Virus record (IMG/VR): IMGVR_UViG_3300020733_000014
Coordinates: 1 to 64,000 of that record
Reading direction: 5' to 3' (one strand)
DNA: 64,000 nucleotides
Origin: a virus
The notes below the pieces were generated by a model, which was not told the DNA's origin, made no database searches, and saw nothing but the letters and a program-made list of their open reading frames with translations. Made by a program: the position numbers and the translations under genes. Position 1 is the stretch's first letter. Each line of letters begins with the position of its first letter. Positions 40,941 to 48,198 of the stretch are shown in pieces.

Positions 40941-41032
40941 ACAAGGGGGAGATATCACAGACTTTTACTGCACCACTATTCAAAGTGTATCTCCCGACCT
41001 TTGAAGTGTTTTCTTTCAAGATTTTACCTTGT
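40941..41032 (-). other. tRNA-sized branched structure in tRNA cluster
   Basis: The minus-strand sequence can fold as: outer helix ACAAGG/CCTTGT; hairpin TTGAA-9 nt-TTCAA; an 8-bp helix GGGAGATA/TATCTCCC enclosing hairpins CACT-TTGAAT-AGTG and GCAG-TAAAAGT-CTGT. It has no T-arm consensus. It fills the gap between two tRNA-type genes and is 92 bases long. Possibly a new small RNA or heavily diverged tRNA. Confidence 0.5.
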
Positions 41033-41045
41033 AATTTATTTAAAT

Positions 41046-41147
41046 GAGCAGTGCTCTTAGGGAGGGACTCGAACCCCCATAACATTTCTGTATACGTTTG
41101 ATTAACAGTCAAATCTCTTACCATTAGAGTACCTAAGAGCACTGCTC
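41046..41147 (-). repeat. 16-bp perfect inverted repeat enclosing the tRNA-Asn-like gene
   Basis: Arms 41046-41061 (GAGCAGTGCTCTTAGG) and 41132-41147 (CCTAAGAGCACTGCTC) are exact reverse complements. They contain the tRNA acceptor strands and extend the acceptor helix outward by seven pairs. Confidence 0.85.
41052..41140 (-). tRNA. tRNA-Asn-like (GTT) with long variable region
   Basis: The anticodon arm TTTGA-CTGTTAA-TCAAA (GTT) and D arm CTCT/AGAG are good. The T arm is GGGGG-TTCGAGT-CCCTC. Unusual features: the acceptor helix GCTCTTAGG/CCTAAGAGC is nine pairs before the U8-A9 position, it continues outward into a 16-bp helix, and the variable region is about 19 bases (normal for Asn is 5). 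No CCA is encoded. Confidence 0.68.
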
Positions 41148-41160
41148 ACTTTTCACTATT

Positions 41161-41766
41161 CTACCTGTTCAACAATTTTTGTTCTAAATCTTCTTTTGAA
41201 CCATTATTGTCAATTATATAGTCAATACCTTTATTACCTATCCAACCCCATTCCGATTTATGTATCCTTGGGTATTCTCTTATAAAAAGAATATCATTAG
41301 TATACAATGTATTGTTTCTTTCAGCAACAGAATACCATTCAGGTAATTCACCTCTATTGATTTGTATAATTCGACCATTTAAGTTTCTTAAGAAATCAAT
41401 CTCATTAGAAAATCTAACATCTGTAACCACAACATTTTCATATAAAGAAAGTTTTCTTTCAAGCGAATCAACCCAAATAGAATCAAGACAATTGTTTCGA
41501 ACAACCTCAGTCCCAAACTCCTGTAATATAATTCTAGGGGTAATCTCCCTTCCAAACTTTTTTGTCCAAAATGGATCAACATCTTCTCTAAAATCTCTAG
41601 ATTCATCAGTATCACCCTCAAGTAATGCTCTTTCCCATCCAAAGATAGCAGAAACAGCATCCTTAAGAGAACCAGCAAATGATAGTGGAACAAAACCATG
41701 TTCCACTAAGATTTCACCAGCAGTGCCTTTTCCTGAACCAATTAAACCACATAAACCAATAATCAT
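41161..41766 (-). CDS. 1: Deoxynucleoside monophosphate kinase (T4 gp1 type)
   Basis: 201 residues. P-loop GLIGSGKGTAGEILVE (residues 6-21); FVPLSFAGSLKDAVSAIFGW and VVVTDVRFSNEIDFLR match the gp1 family. It phosphorylates dNMPs to feed the dNTP pool. It lies just downstream of a promoter at 41798-41826. Confidence 0.88.
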   Translation of the reverse strand: MIIGLCGLIGSGKGTAGEILVEHGFVPLSFAGSLKDAVSAIFGWERALLEGDTDESRDFREDVDPFWTKKFGREITPRIILQEFGTEVVRNNCLDSIWVDSLERKLSLYENVVVTDVRFSNEIDFLRNLNGRIIQINRGELPEWYSVAERNNTLYTNDILFIREYPRIHKSEWGWIGNKGIDYIIDNNGSKEDLEQKLLNR

Positions 41767-41797
41767 AACATATTTCTCAAATTCAAACTACAATATT

Positions 41798-41826
41798 ATT
41801 GTATAGTATATATTTTAAATTGTCAA
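41798..41826 (-). promoter_or_regulatory. Sigma-70-type promoter for dNMP kinase
   Basis: On the minus strand TTGACA, 17 bases, TACAAT. It lies 32 bases before the kinase start, after the glycosyltransferase stop. Confidence 0.72.
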
Positions 41827-41833
41827 GCACTTT

Positions 41834-42628
41834 TTATAATTCGCCCAAATTTGCTGCAATTGAAGGAAGACTTCCTTGGAACATATAGGTTCCAGTATGA
41901 CCACAAATAATCCATGGAGCCATCCAAATTTGAATACCAATTTTTCTACTATGCTGACAGAAGTGATAATCTTCACTCAAAGTTCTTCTTGATCCTGGAT
42001 CAATCTCAACATTAAAATATGACATAATCTCTCTATCACCACTAAAATTTGCAGTACCAACATGATCAGGAAGATAAGAATATTCTGGATATGCTTCTTT
42101 ATATCGCTCAAAAACATCTCTACGAATCATCATCATTCCAGTACCAACTTCCAATACTTCAAGAGGATCTGTTACACTAAATCTTTCTGTCCCAGAAACT
42201 GGATTAAATACAATATCACCACCAAGTTTTTCTAATTCCCCAACATCAATATCTGGATTTTTTAAAATAGCCTTTTTGACATTAGACCACTTAATAGTTT
42301 TCTTTGGATATGGTGCGCCAATAATATCTTTATCCAAAGAGATCATTGCAAGAATATCAATTGGATTGAAAGAAATATCTGCATCAATAAACATCATATG
42401 TGTGCATGAAGACCGTACAAATTCATCAACTAGATAATTTCTAGCTCTTTGGATAAGACTCTCATTAAAAAGAAATGAGAATTTAATTTCAACACCATAT
42501 TGGATACATAATGTTTGAAGGTCCAAACAAGATTTCATATACATACCAAGGCATTGACCACCATACATTGGTGTTGCAATAAATATTGATTTTCCTTCCA
42601 ATGTTTCTTTACTAATTTTTATTTCCAT
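41834..42628 (-). CDS. GT-A glycosyltransferase-like protein
   Basis: 264 residues. SIFIATPMYGGQCLGMYMKS and MMFIDADISFNPIDILAM (a DxD-type metal motif) are typical of a GT-A family common in aquatic T4-like phages. DYHFCQHSRKIGIQIWMAPW is the likely catalytic loop. It is far from the main glycan island and is probably a core accessory gene. Acceptor unknown; DNA or a virion glycan are both possible. Confidence 0.72.
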   Translation of the reverse strand: MEIKISKETLEGKSIFIATPMYGGQCLGMYMKSCLDLQTLCIQYGVEIKFSFLFNESLIQRARNYLVDEFVRSSCTHMMFIDADISFNPIDILAMISLDKDIIGAPYPKKTIKWSNVKKAILKNPDIDVGELEKLGGDIVFNPVSGTERFSVTDPLEVLEVGTGMMMIRRDVFERYKEAYPEYSYLPDHVGTANFSGDREIMSYFNVEIDPGSRRTLSEDYHFCQHSRKIGIQIWMAPWIICGHTGTYMFQGSLPSIAANLGEL

Positions 42629-42651
42629 AATATTTCACCTTTAAATTAAAA

Positions 42652-43248
42652 TTATTTTCTCACCGTTTTTATATAAGTATTTTGTTTTACGAATTTTTTA
42701 ACCTTTTTATCAAGAGCTTTAGTTGCTCTATCAAGAACCAATTTTGAAACTCGCATCTCAAACCCAATACCATTTAACCTGTCAATACATTGTTGTACAA
42801 TTCTTGCAGTTAAACCATCGAAGTGTAATGTTTGTAGTTGACCATTTAAATCTTGAAATTGAACAGTTACAGATTTTGGCCGTTTAACATGCAACAACAA
42901 ACCCATATTACTCAAATCTGTTTCAGGAATTAATGACGTTTCTTCAGATTCAAGTATAATTTCTGGGTTAAAAAATGCAATATAATTTTCATCAGCACCA
43001 GCAACAAAAACCCTATATCTTTCACCACATTGATTTGCTGCAATCCCAAAAGAATTATGCAATTTTGCAGTTTCTACTAATCTAGAACCAATTTCTAATG
43101 GATCATGATTTGGATATCCAAAATCAAAAATTTGTATTTTCGATCCTAATATTTCAGCATCCTGAGGAGCCAACGTATAAGGTTCAAACTCTGGAACTAT
43201 TTTCGCTGGAGGGTTTAATTCATTTGTATTATAAATTATTTCTTGCAT
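42652..43248 (-). CDS. Peptide-deformylase-like protein lacking the catalytic residues
   Basis: 198 residues with the PDF fold pattern. Motif 1 is NSFGIAANQCG (residues ~65-75, normal). Motif 2, normally EGCLS, is PETDLSN (109-114), losing the metal Cys. Motif 3, normally HExDH, is QQCIDRLNG (152-160), losing both His ligands and the Glu. It is therefore not expected to be an active metallo-deformylase. Phage PDFs are known from cyanophages. The rest of the fold looks intact, so it may have a binding role. Confidence 0.75.
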   Translation of the reverse strand: MQEIIYNTNELNPPAKIVPEFEPYTLAPQDAEILGSKIQIFDFGYPNHDPLEIGSRLVETAKLHNSFGIAANQCGERYRVFVAGADENYIAFFNPEIILESEETSLIPETDLSNMGLLLHVKRPKSVTVQFQDLNGQLQTLHFDGLTARIVQQCIDRLNGIGFEMRVSKLVLDRATKALDKKVKKFVKQNTYIKTVRK

Positions 43249-43250
43249 AG

Positions 43251-44963
43251 TTAGATCACCGTCATTTTAGAGAAATTTTTCACTTTATCAAATTGTAATA
43301 TTCTATCAAACTTATCAGAAATCTGATCCGTTTTATGACTTATTACAAAAATATTTGTATGTTTATCTGTAGAAGAAATGAGATCCATAAAAACATCTGT
43401 TCCATTAGCATCTAAGCTAGAATCCATAACTTCGTCCAAAATCAATAAATTTGTATTTACTGAATTTTTTAATCTTGCTAATTGTCTAAACGAAAATAAG
43501 ACAGCAAGATCTAATCTCATCTTTTCGCCCTCAGAAAAATTTGAATATGTAAATTCGTCTCTATGTCTAGATTTAATTACTTCTTCAAAATTTTCATTTA
43601 TATTAAAATTAACAAAAAAATCTAATTGAGTCAAATATTGATTTATATATTTATTTAAAACTGGAAGATATTGTTTAATTATCCGCGTTTTAATCCCACC
43701 ATCTTTCAACATAACAGATATAAAATCATAATAAGATTTTTCAATTATATATTCTTCATAATTTTCAACATAAACATCAAGACTCTCAACCAAAGACTGT
43801 AAATTATCACTCCCTTCAGTTTGATTTACAACATTTAGTTCTTGCAATTCATGAGAAATCAATTTTATATATTTATGAGCTGAAACGATAGAAGCATTAA
43901 GTTTAGAAATTTCTATATTATTTTCTGATATAGTTTTGTTTATTATATTAATTTCTTCTAATCTTTTTTTAACACTTAATAATTCTCCAGATAATTTCTC
44001 TTCACCATCCTTTAATTGTTGTAGTTTTGTATTATTACTTTCAACAATTGACGATTTAAATTCCAAATCTATTGATTGTTTGCATGTTGGACAATTATTA
44101 TTAGAATCATAAAAAGAATTTTCTTTTTCAAATTTTAACTTATTTGTTTTAAATTTTTCTTGGATAACAACAAATTTTTGTTTTTTTGATTCTACTAAAT
44201 CAAAATCTAAAATAATTTCAGATAAAGATTGATTAATTTCCAACAAAGTATTTAATTCATTTTGATGCAATTCAACATCATTAAATGTATTAGCAATTAA
44301 AGATTCTTTTTTTAATATTATTTCTTCTGATGCTTTTTTACTTTGCTTTATATTAGATTTCTGAATATCAATTTTATCTTTATACAATTCTATATTATAT
44401 TTACAATCTTGTATTGATTCTTTCAACGCAGATAATTTATCCTTTACAATAAGATTCATATTCGAAAAAATCTGGATATCAAGTAAATCCTCAATAACTG
44501 AGCGTCTATCAGAAGCTGATAATTGCATAAACGGAGTATATCTCGCTGAACCTAAAATCACCACCTGAGTAAAGGATTTATAGCTCATTTTGAGGATATA
44601 ACGTTCTAGATGATCTTGATAATCTTTAACTTTTGCGTCTTGTTGCACTAAAACGTCATTGCAATAAATTTCAAAGATATTTGGTTTAATTCCACGAATT
44701 ATTTTATAATAATGTGACCCAATAGAGAATTCAATTTCAGTAACCAATTCTAATTTATTAATTGAATTTAATAAACCCGATTTGTTTATTTTCCTGAATG
44801 GCTTTCCATATAATGCAAATGTTATTGCATCAATAGCAACAGATTTACCAAAACCATTTTTTCCACACAACAATGTTTTATTTGCTGTATTTAATTCAAT
44901 TTCAGTAAATGTATTCCCATAAGATAATAGATTTTTAAATCTTACTTTTGTAAAAATAATCAT
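43251..44963 (-). CDS. 46: Recombination endonuclease subunit gp46 (Rad50/SbcC family)
   Basis: 570 residues. Walker A LCGKNGFGKSVAIDAI, zinc hook NNCPTCKQS midway through a long coiled coil, signature NFSEGEKMRLDLAVLFSF and Walker B NLLILDEVMDSSLD. With gp47 it resects DNA ends for recombination-dependent replication. It overlaps gp47 by four bases. Confidence 0.95.
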   Translation of the reverse strand: MIIFTKVRFKNLLSYGNTFTEIELNTANKTLLCGKNGFGKSVAIDAITFALYGKPFRKINKSGLLNSINKLELVTEIEFSIGSHYYKIIRGIKPNIFEIYCNDVLVQQDAKVKDYQDHLERYILKMSYKSFTQVVILGSARYTPFMQLSASDRRSVIEDLLDIQIFSNMNLIVKDKLSALKESIQDCKYNIELYKDKIDIQKSNIKQSKKASEEIILKKESLIANTFNDVELHQNELNTLLEINQSLSEIILDFDLVESKKQKFVVIQEKFKTNKLKFEKENSFYDSNNNCPTCKQSIDLEFKSSIVESNNTKLQQLKDGEEKLSGELLSVKKRLEEINIINKTISENNIEISKLNASIVSAHKYIKLISHELQELNVVNQTEGSDNLQSLVESLDVYVENYEEYIIEKSYYDFISVMLKDGGIKTRIIKQYLPVLNKYINQYLTQLDFFVNFNINENFEEVIKSRHRDEFTYSNFSEGEKMRLDLAVLFSFRQLARLKNSVNTNLLILDEVMDSSLDANGTDVFMDLISSTDKHTNIFVISHKTDQISDKFDRILQFDKVKNFSKMTVI

Positions 44964-46027
44964 TCTACCGCCAACGCATCATTATATAAACTATTCATTA
45001 TATTTTTCAATTTAACTTTATCTAAATCTTGTTGATTTATTCCATCAATATATTTGTATGTGATTGTCAATGTATCATCTGTTTCATCAATAGAATCCTC
45101 AACCTCAGTATCAACAATTTCTTCTATTGTAGAAACATCTATAGGGTTTTGTGCATATACTTGATCAATAAACAAATCATAAAGATATGGATTTGTTTTT
45201 TCTTTTACTTGTATTTTTACATATTTAGATTTAAATTGTTCAAGATACTCTTTATCCAAATAACTTGAATTTGTTGTTTCAACACCAGTATCATCATAAT
45301 CAACCTTTACATAAATTGAAAAGGGGTTTTTAATAAATTGTAGTTTTCTAGTTTCTGTATCAAACAAATGAAAACCTTTTTGGTCGCCAAAATCTTGCCA
45401 AGTCATTTCATAAGGTGTACCAATATATTCTATATTACCTTTCTTAGACCTGTGATGATAATGGCCAGACAAAACTCTATCATAATTAGAAAAAGTTTTT
45501 TCTGATAATCCATGCTCAGAAGAAATACCACCTTGATACATTTTAAAACCTTGGATTTCAAAATGGCCGACACACATTTCAGAACTTGATTGTTTTATAA
45601 ATTTAACACATTCTTCATAATTTTCTTTACAGATCCACGGAATAATATCTATACTAACACCATCTTTTAATATTCTAGATGGTTCTTTTATTACTTCAAC
45701 ATTCTCAAACTGAGATAAAAATAAATCTGACGAACTGACAGATAACGATTCTTTAAAAGCAATATCATGATTCCCAAGTAATGTTATAAGTTTTATATCA
45801 TATTCTTCGAATTTAGAGAAAAACATCTTCTTTGCTTCATGCAAAGCATTATGATTAGAATATTTTCTAGAATCAAAAATATCACCAAGTTGTATAACTA
45901 ATTTTATATCATTTTTAAGTAAATATGGAAAGAATGTTTCTGAATAAAATTTTTCAAATAAACCTTGAAGGTGTTGATTCGCATTTCTACAACCGAAATG
46001 TGTATCGCCAAGAAAAACGAATTTCAT
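44960..46027 (-). CDS. 47: Recombination endonuclease subunit gp47 (Mre11/SbcD family)
   Basis: 355 residues. Metallophosphoesterase motifs: GDTHFGCRN (I), QLGDIFDSRKY (II), LLGNHDI (III) and GHYHHRSKKGN (V). The C-terminal ~90 residues are an acidic extension (DTEVEDSIDETDD). It partners gp46. Start overlaps the gp55 stop by one base. Confidence 0.95.
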   Translation of the reverse strand: MKFVFLGDTHFGCRNANQHLQGLFEKFYSETFFPYLLKNDIKLVIQLGDIFDSRKYSNHNALHEAKKMFFSKFEEYDIKLITLLGNHDIAFKESLSVSSSDLFLSQFENVEVIKEPSRILKDGVSIDIIPWICKENYEECVKFIKQSSSEMCVGHFEIQGFKMYQGGISSEHGLSEKTFSNYDRVLSGHYHHRSKKGNIEYIGTPYEMTWQDFGDQKGFHLFDTETRKLQFIKNPFSIYVKVDYDDTGVETTNSSYLDKEYLEQFKSKYVKIQVKEKTNPYLYDLFIDQVYAQNPIDVSTIEEIVDTEVEDSIDETDDTLTITYKYIDGINQQDLDKVKLKNIMNSLYNDALAVE

Positions 46028-46698
46028 TAACCCTCCAAGAAAGTTTCAATTCCACAAACTTTAATTTGCTTTTCTTTTATGGATTTTTCTGTTTTCTTTA
46101 AAGATGTTTCTTCAAATTTCTTAATATACTCATATAAATTATCATAAACTTCAATTTGTTTAATATTTCCATCACCCAATTCCATCAATTCAGCAGTATC
46201 TAAAATACCAAAATTTTCTGTAGCTTTATATTTGATGTATTGTTGTGTTTTTTCTTTTTTAATTCTACGAACAAAAGCCCACCATAATATTTGGGTAAAA
46301 TATGCAAAAGGGTTTTTTGTTTTTTCTGGATTAAAATTTTCAATATATCTCAAACAATTTTCTATACCATCAGAAACCATTTCATCACGATAAGAATAAC
46401 CGAAAAAATTTGGTCTTCTAGAAAGACCCTCTGCTAACTTTGTAAAACACTCACCAATATAATTGGAAACAATCGGTTTTTTTGTTCCATTTTCTTTAGC
46501 TAAATCACATTTTTTCTTATATTCTACAATAGCTTCATAAAAATCTGCATTATTAATATAATTCTTTGGAACCTTCTTCCTTTTAACTTTTACAGTTTCG
46601 TCTTTTATAGGATCATCTAAAAAGATTTCCTCAGGAATAATTTCTTCTGGTATGACTTCATCAAACCCTAAATCTAAATCTAAATCTAATTCTTTCAT
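46027..46698 (-). CDS. 55: Late-transcription sigma factor gp55
   Basis: 223 residues. YRDEMVSDGIENCLRYIENF and PEKTKNPFAYFTQILWWAFV with RRIKKEK form the sigma region 2 equivalent. The first ~30 residues are an acidic repeat (DLDLDLGFDE, PEEIIPEEI). It directs host RNA polymerase to TATAAATA promoters, several of which are in this window. A sigma-70-type promoter at 46728-46756 drives it. Confidence 0.94.
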   Translation of the reverse strand: MKELDLDLDLGFDEVIPEEIIPEEIFLDDPIKDETVKVKRKKVPKNYINNADFYEAIVEYKKKCDLAKENGTKKPIVSNYIGECFTKLAEGLSRRPNFFGYSYRDEMVSDGIENCLRYIENFNPEKTKNPFAYFTQILWWAFVRRIKKEKTQQYIKYKATENFGILDTAELMELGDGNIKQIEVYDNLYEYIKKFEETSLKKTEKSIKEKQIKVCGIETFLEG

Positions 46699-46727
46699 TT
46701 TAACCTCATATTATTACACTTTTTTCA

Positions 46728-46756
46728 ATTATACTATAGAATTATAAAAAAGTCAA
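46728..46756 (-). promoter_or_regulatory. Sigma-70-type promoter for gp55-47-46
   Basis: On the minus strand TTGACT, 17 bases ending TATAG, TATAAT, 30 bases before the gp55 start. Confidence 0.8.
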
Positions 46757-46761
46757 TAGTT

Positions 46762-47145
46762 TTAATGTAATATATCATTTTTAGCTTCAGGAAAAGAATC
46801 TTTTGTTTCAGATAACAATTTTTGTATTTTTGTTGCTAATTCTGTCGTCTCATCTAATGAATCTTGTATCACAGAAAGGTATTGATAACCAAATGCAGTA
46901 TTCGTATAAGATGAAAATAAAACGTTACTGGAATCAAATTTAACTTCTTGCGAATAAAAAGCAAGTTTAGGAAGCCAATCAATAAGGACAATCTCTTCAT
47001 CACTTGTATCTGGATCTATATAGGAATAAAATGTTTTTGGGTATTTTATTATTATCTTATTATTAATTCTATCTTCAAAACAAAAACCAATAAGATCTTC
47101 GCCCGTCTTCATTCTAATAATTTTCAATTCAAACTTTTCAATCAT
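46762..47145 (-). CDS. Conserved hypothetical protein, paralogue of 35171-35482
   Basis: 127 residues: LKIIRMKTGEDLIGFCFED at the N terminus resembles the start of the product at 35171-35482. The middle region is hydrophobic beta-like (KIIIKYPKTFYSYI), and the C terminus is charged. Function unknown. It is transcribed toward gp55 and diverges from the small plus-strand gene at 47211. Confidence 0.62.
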   Translation of the reverse strand: MIEKFELKIIRMKTGEDLIGFCFEDRINNKIIIKYPKTFYSYIDPDTSDEEIVLIDWLPKLAFYSQEVKFDSSNVLFSSYTNTAFGYQYLSVIQDSLDETTELATKIQKLLSETKDSFPEAKNDILH

Positions 47146-47210
47146 AATACAAACCTCAAAATAACATTAATATATAATTATATATATTTTTATTTAAACG
47201 GTATTTTAAT

Positions 47211-47438
47211 ATGATAACATATTTACAATTTGATAATAAAGAACAGTTAGACCGAGCTAAAAGAATTGGGATTTACTTTGACCACCAATACAGGCGCTGG
47301 TATACAACAGATATTAATATGTTTAGAAAATTAGAAGCATATTACGAAGAACATAAATATACAAAACAAAAAAAGAAACCTAGAAAAAAATTATGCTACG
47401 AAAAAGGATACAAGAAAAAAATTAAAAATAATGCTTGA
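47211..47438 (+). CDS. Small basic protein, DUF5710-like
   Basis: 75 residues. The segment ITYLQFDNKEQLDRAKRIGI then YFDHQYRRWYTT follows the DUF5710 pattern (residues that lead to A-x-x-x-G-x-x-x-D-x2-x2-W-Y). The C-terminal 25 residues are almost all Lys/Arg, suggesting nucleic-acid binding. It is one of only three plus-strand genes, upstream of a plus-strand promoter at its own 3' end. Confidence 0.62.
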   Translation: MITYLQFDNKEQLDRAKRIGIYFDHQYRRWYTTDINMFRKLEAYYEEHKYTKQKKKPRKKLCYEKGYKKKIKNNA

Positions 47439-47463
47439 CTTTTTTTAAATGTTATAGTAGACT
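47435..47463 (+). promoter_or_regulatory. Plus-strand sigma-70-like promoter
   Basis: TTGACT, 17 bases ending TATAG, TAGACT. The TATAG-TA-x-ACT form matches the plus-strand promoter at 50765-50793. It would transcribe the noncoding region that follows. Confidence 0.55.
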
Positions 47464-47858
47464 TTGATTTATGTATATTTAGTATGACTAAATATTAACT
47501 ATAAATGTATGAGTTTAAAGGTTGGTGAGCCGATTTGTATTTCACCGGAAAATCCATTCTTAAAGGAGATGGTACTCCAAATCTACGCTTCATACCGTAG
47601 TCTTTTATCTTCTGCCCCGAAAGGGATGCCTTAAATCGTACCAGCCGTTCTGGGATTCGGTTAAGATAATCGTAAAAGGTTAAATAAAGGTCAGAATAGA
47701 ACATTAACTTGTTAATATATTTTATTCGATCTAGAATTCATAAAAAGCATTATATAGAGAAACTGACACCGAGTTCTCTTTAAAAATCGTAGTAAGTGGG
47801 GTAAGGTACAGAGCCCAATAATGCGGATTCAAATAAAAATACTTACTGTCATAAATCT
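47464..47858 (+). ncRNA. Candidate structured noncoding RNA region
   Basis: No credible gene. Successive hairpins can be drawn: ATATTTAG/CTAAATAT (47475-47495), GGTGA/TCACC (47524-47546), GGAG/CTCC (47565-47578), CTACG/CGTAG (47583-47600), CCAG/CTGG (47641-47653), AGAGAA/TTCTCT (47756-47779) and a long-range AGTAAGT/ACTTACT (47791-47847). Base composition is less AT-rich than neighbours. A 69-codon minus frame exists at 47495-47704 but uses codons rare in this genome. The promoter at 47435 points into it. Large phage RNAs such as GOLLD are possible relatives; not verified. Confidence 0.4.
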
Positions 47859-47895
47859 AAAAAAAAATTTTGATGCCCCCTGAAAATGGGGTGTC
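47859..47895 (-). terminator. Terminator-like hairpin after uvsW
   Basis: On the minus strand GACACCCC-8 nt-GGGGCATC-type stem (8 bp with two G-U) followed by AAAA and a run of nine T. It would end transcripts coming from uvsW, about 300 bases past its stop. Confidence 0.5.
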
Positions 47896-47943
47896 ATATC
47901 CTTCGCTGCTGCTTAAATCTAATATTAAACAAAATAGATGTTG

Positions 47944-48092
47944 TGCGAGCGCAGCGAAGCAGGAGCGAAGCGACGAGTCAAAGAAACTCGATGTAGTTTA
48001 AATTCAATTAATATTTTTAAAGTAGAGATAGTATTAATTAAATTCAATTAGGTCTTATTAAGTCGCTTCGCTCCTGCTTCGCTGCGCTCGCA
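47944..48092. repeat. 31-bp perfect inverted repeat, GC-rich
   Basis: Arms 47944-47974 and 48062-48092 are exact reverse complements (core GCGAGCGCAGCGAAGCAGG continuing AGCGAAGCGAC) with an 87-bp AT-rich spacer. The arms are about 65% GC in an AT-rich genome and contain internal GCGAAGC repeats. The spacer holds a hairpin CGAGT/ACTCG and two copies of TAAATTCAATTA. No ORF of note. A mobile-element end pair, a recombination site or a giant hairpin are possible. Confidence 0.85.
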
Positions 48093-48198
48093 ACCATCAT
48101 TTTAAAGCATTTGAAGATAGATAATTACTAATTGATACTATAAGGTCAATTAAAAAATATCATTAAACAGTAAGCCTCCAGTTAGCCGTAATTAAGAT

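Noticed and set aside
40936-41142. 68-codon minus-strand ORF through the tRNA cluster
   Set aside because: It covers the tRNA-Asn-like gene and the branched structure; tRNA genes explain the sequence better than a protein.
47495-47704. 69-codon minus-strand ORF in the uvsW-side gap
   Set aside because: It uses CGG, CTG, TCG, GGG and CCG, codons rare in this genome, spans several clean hairpins, and lacks a ribosome site. Kept as possible noncoding RNA instead.
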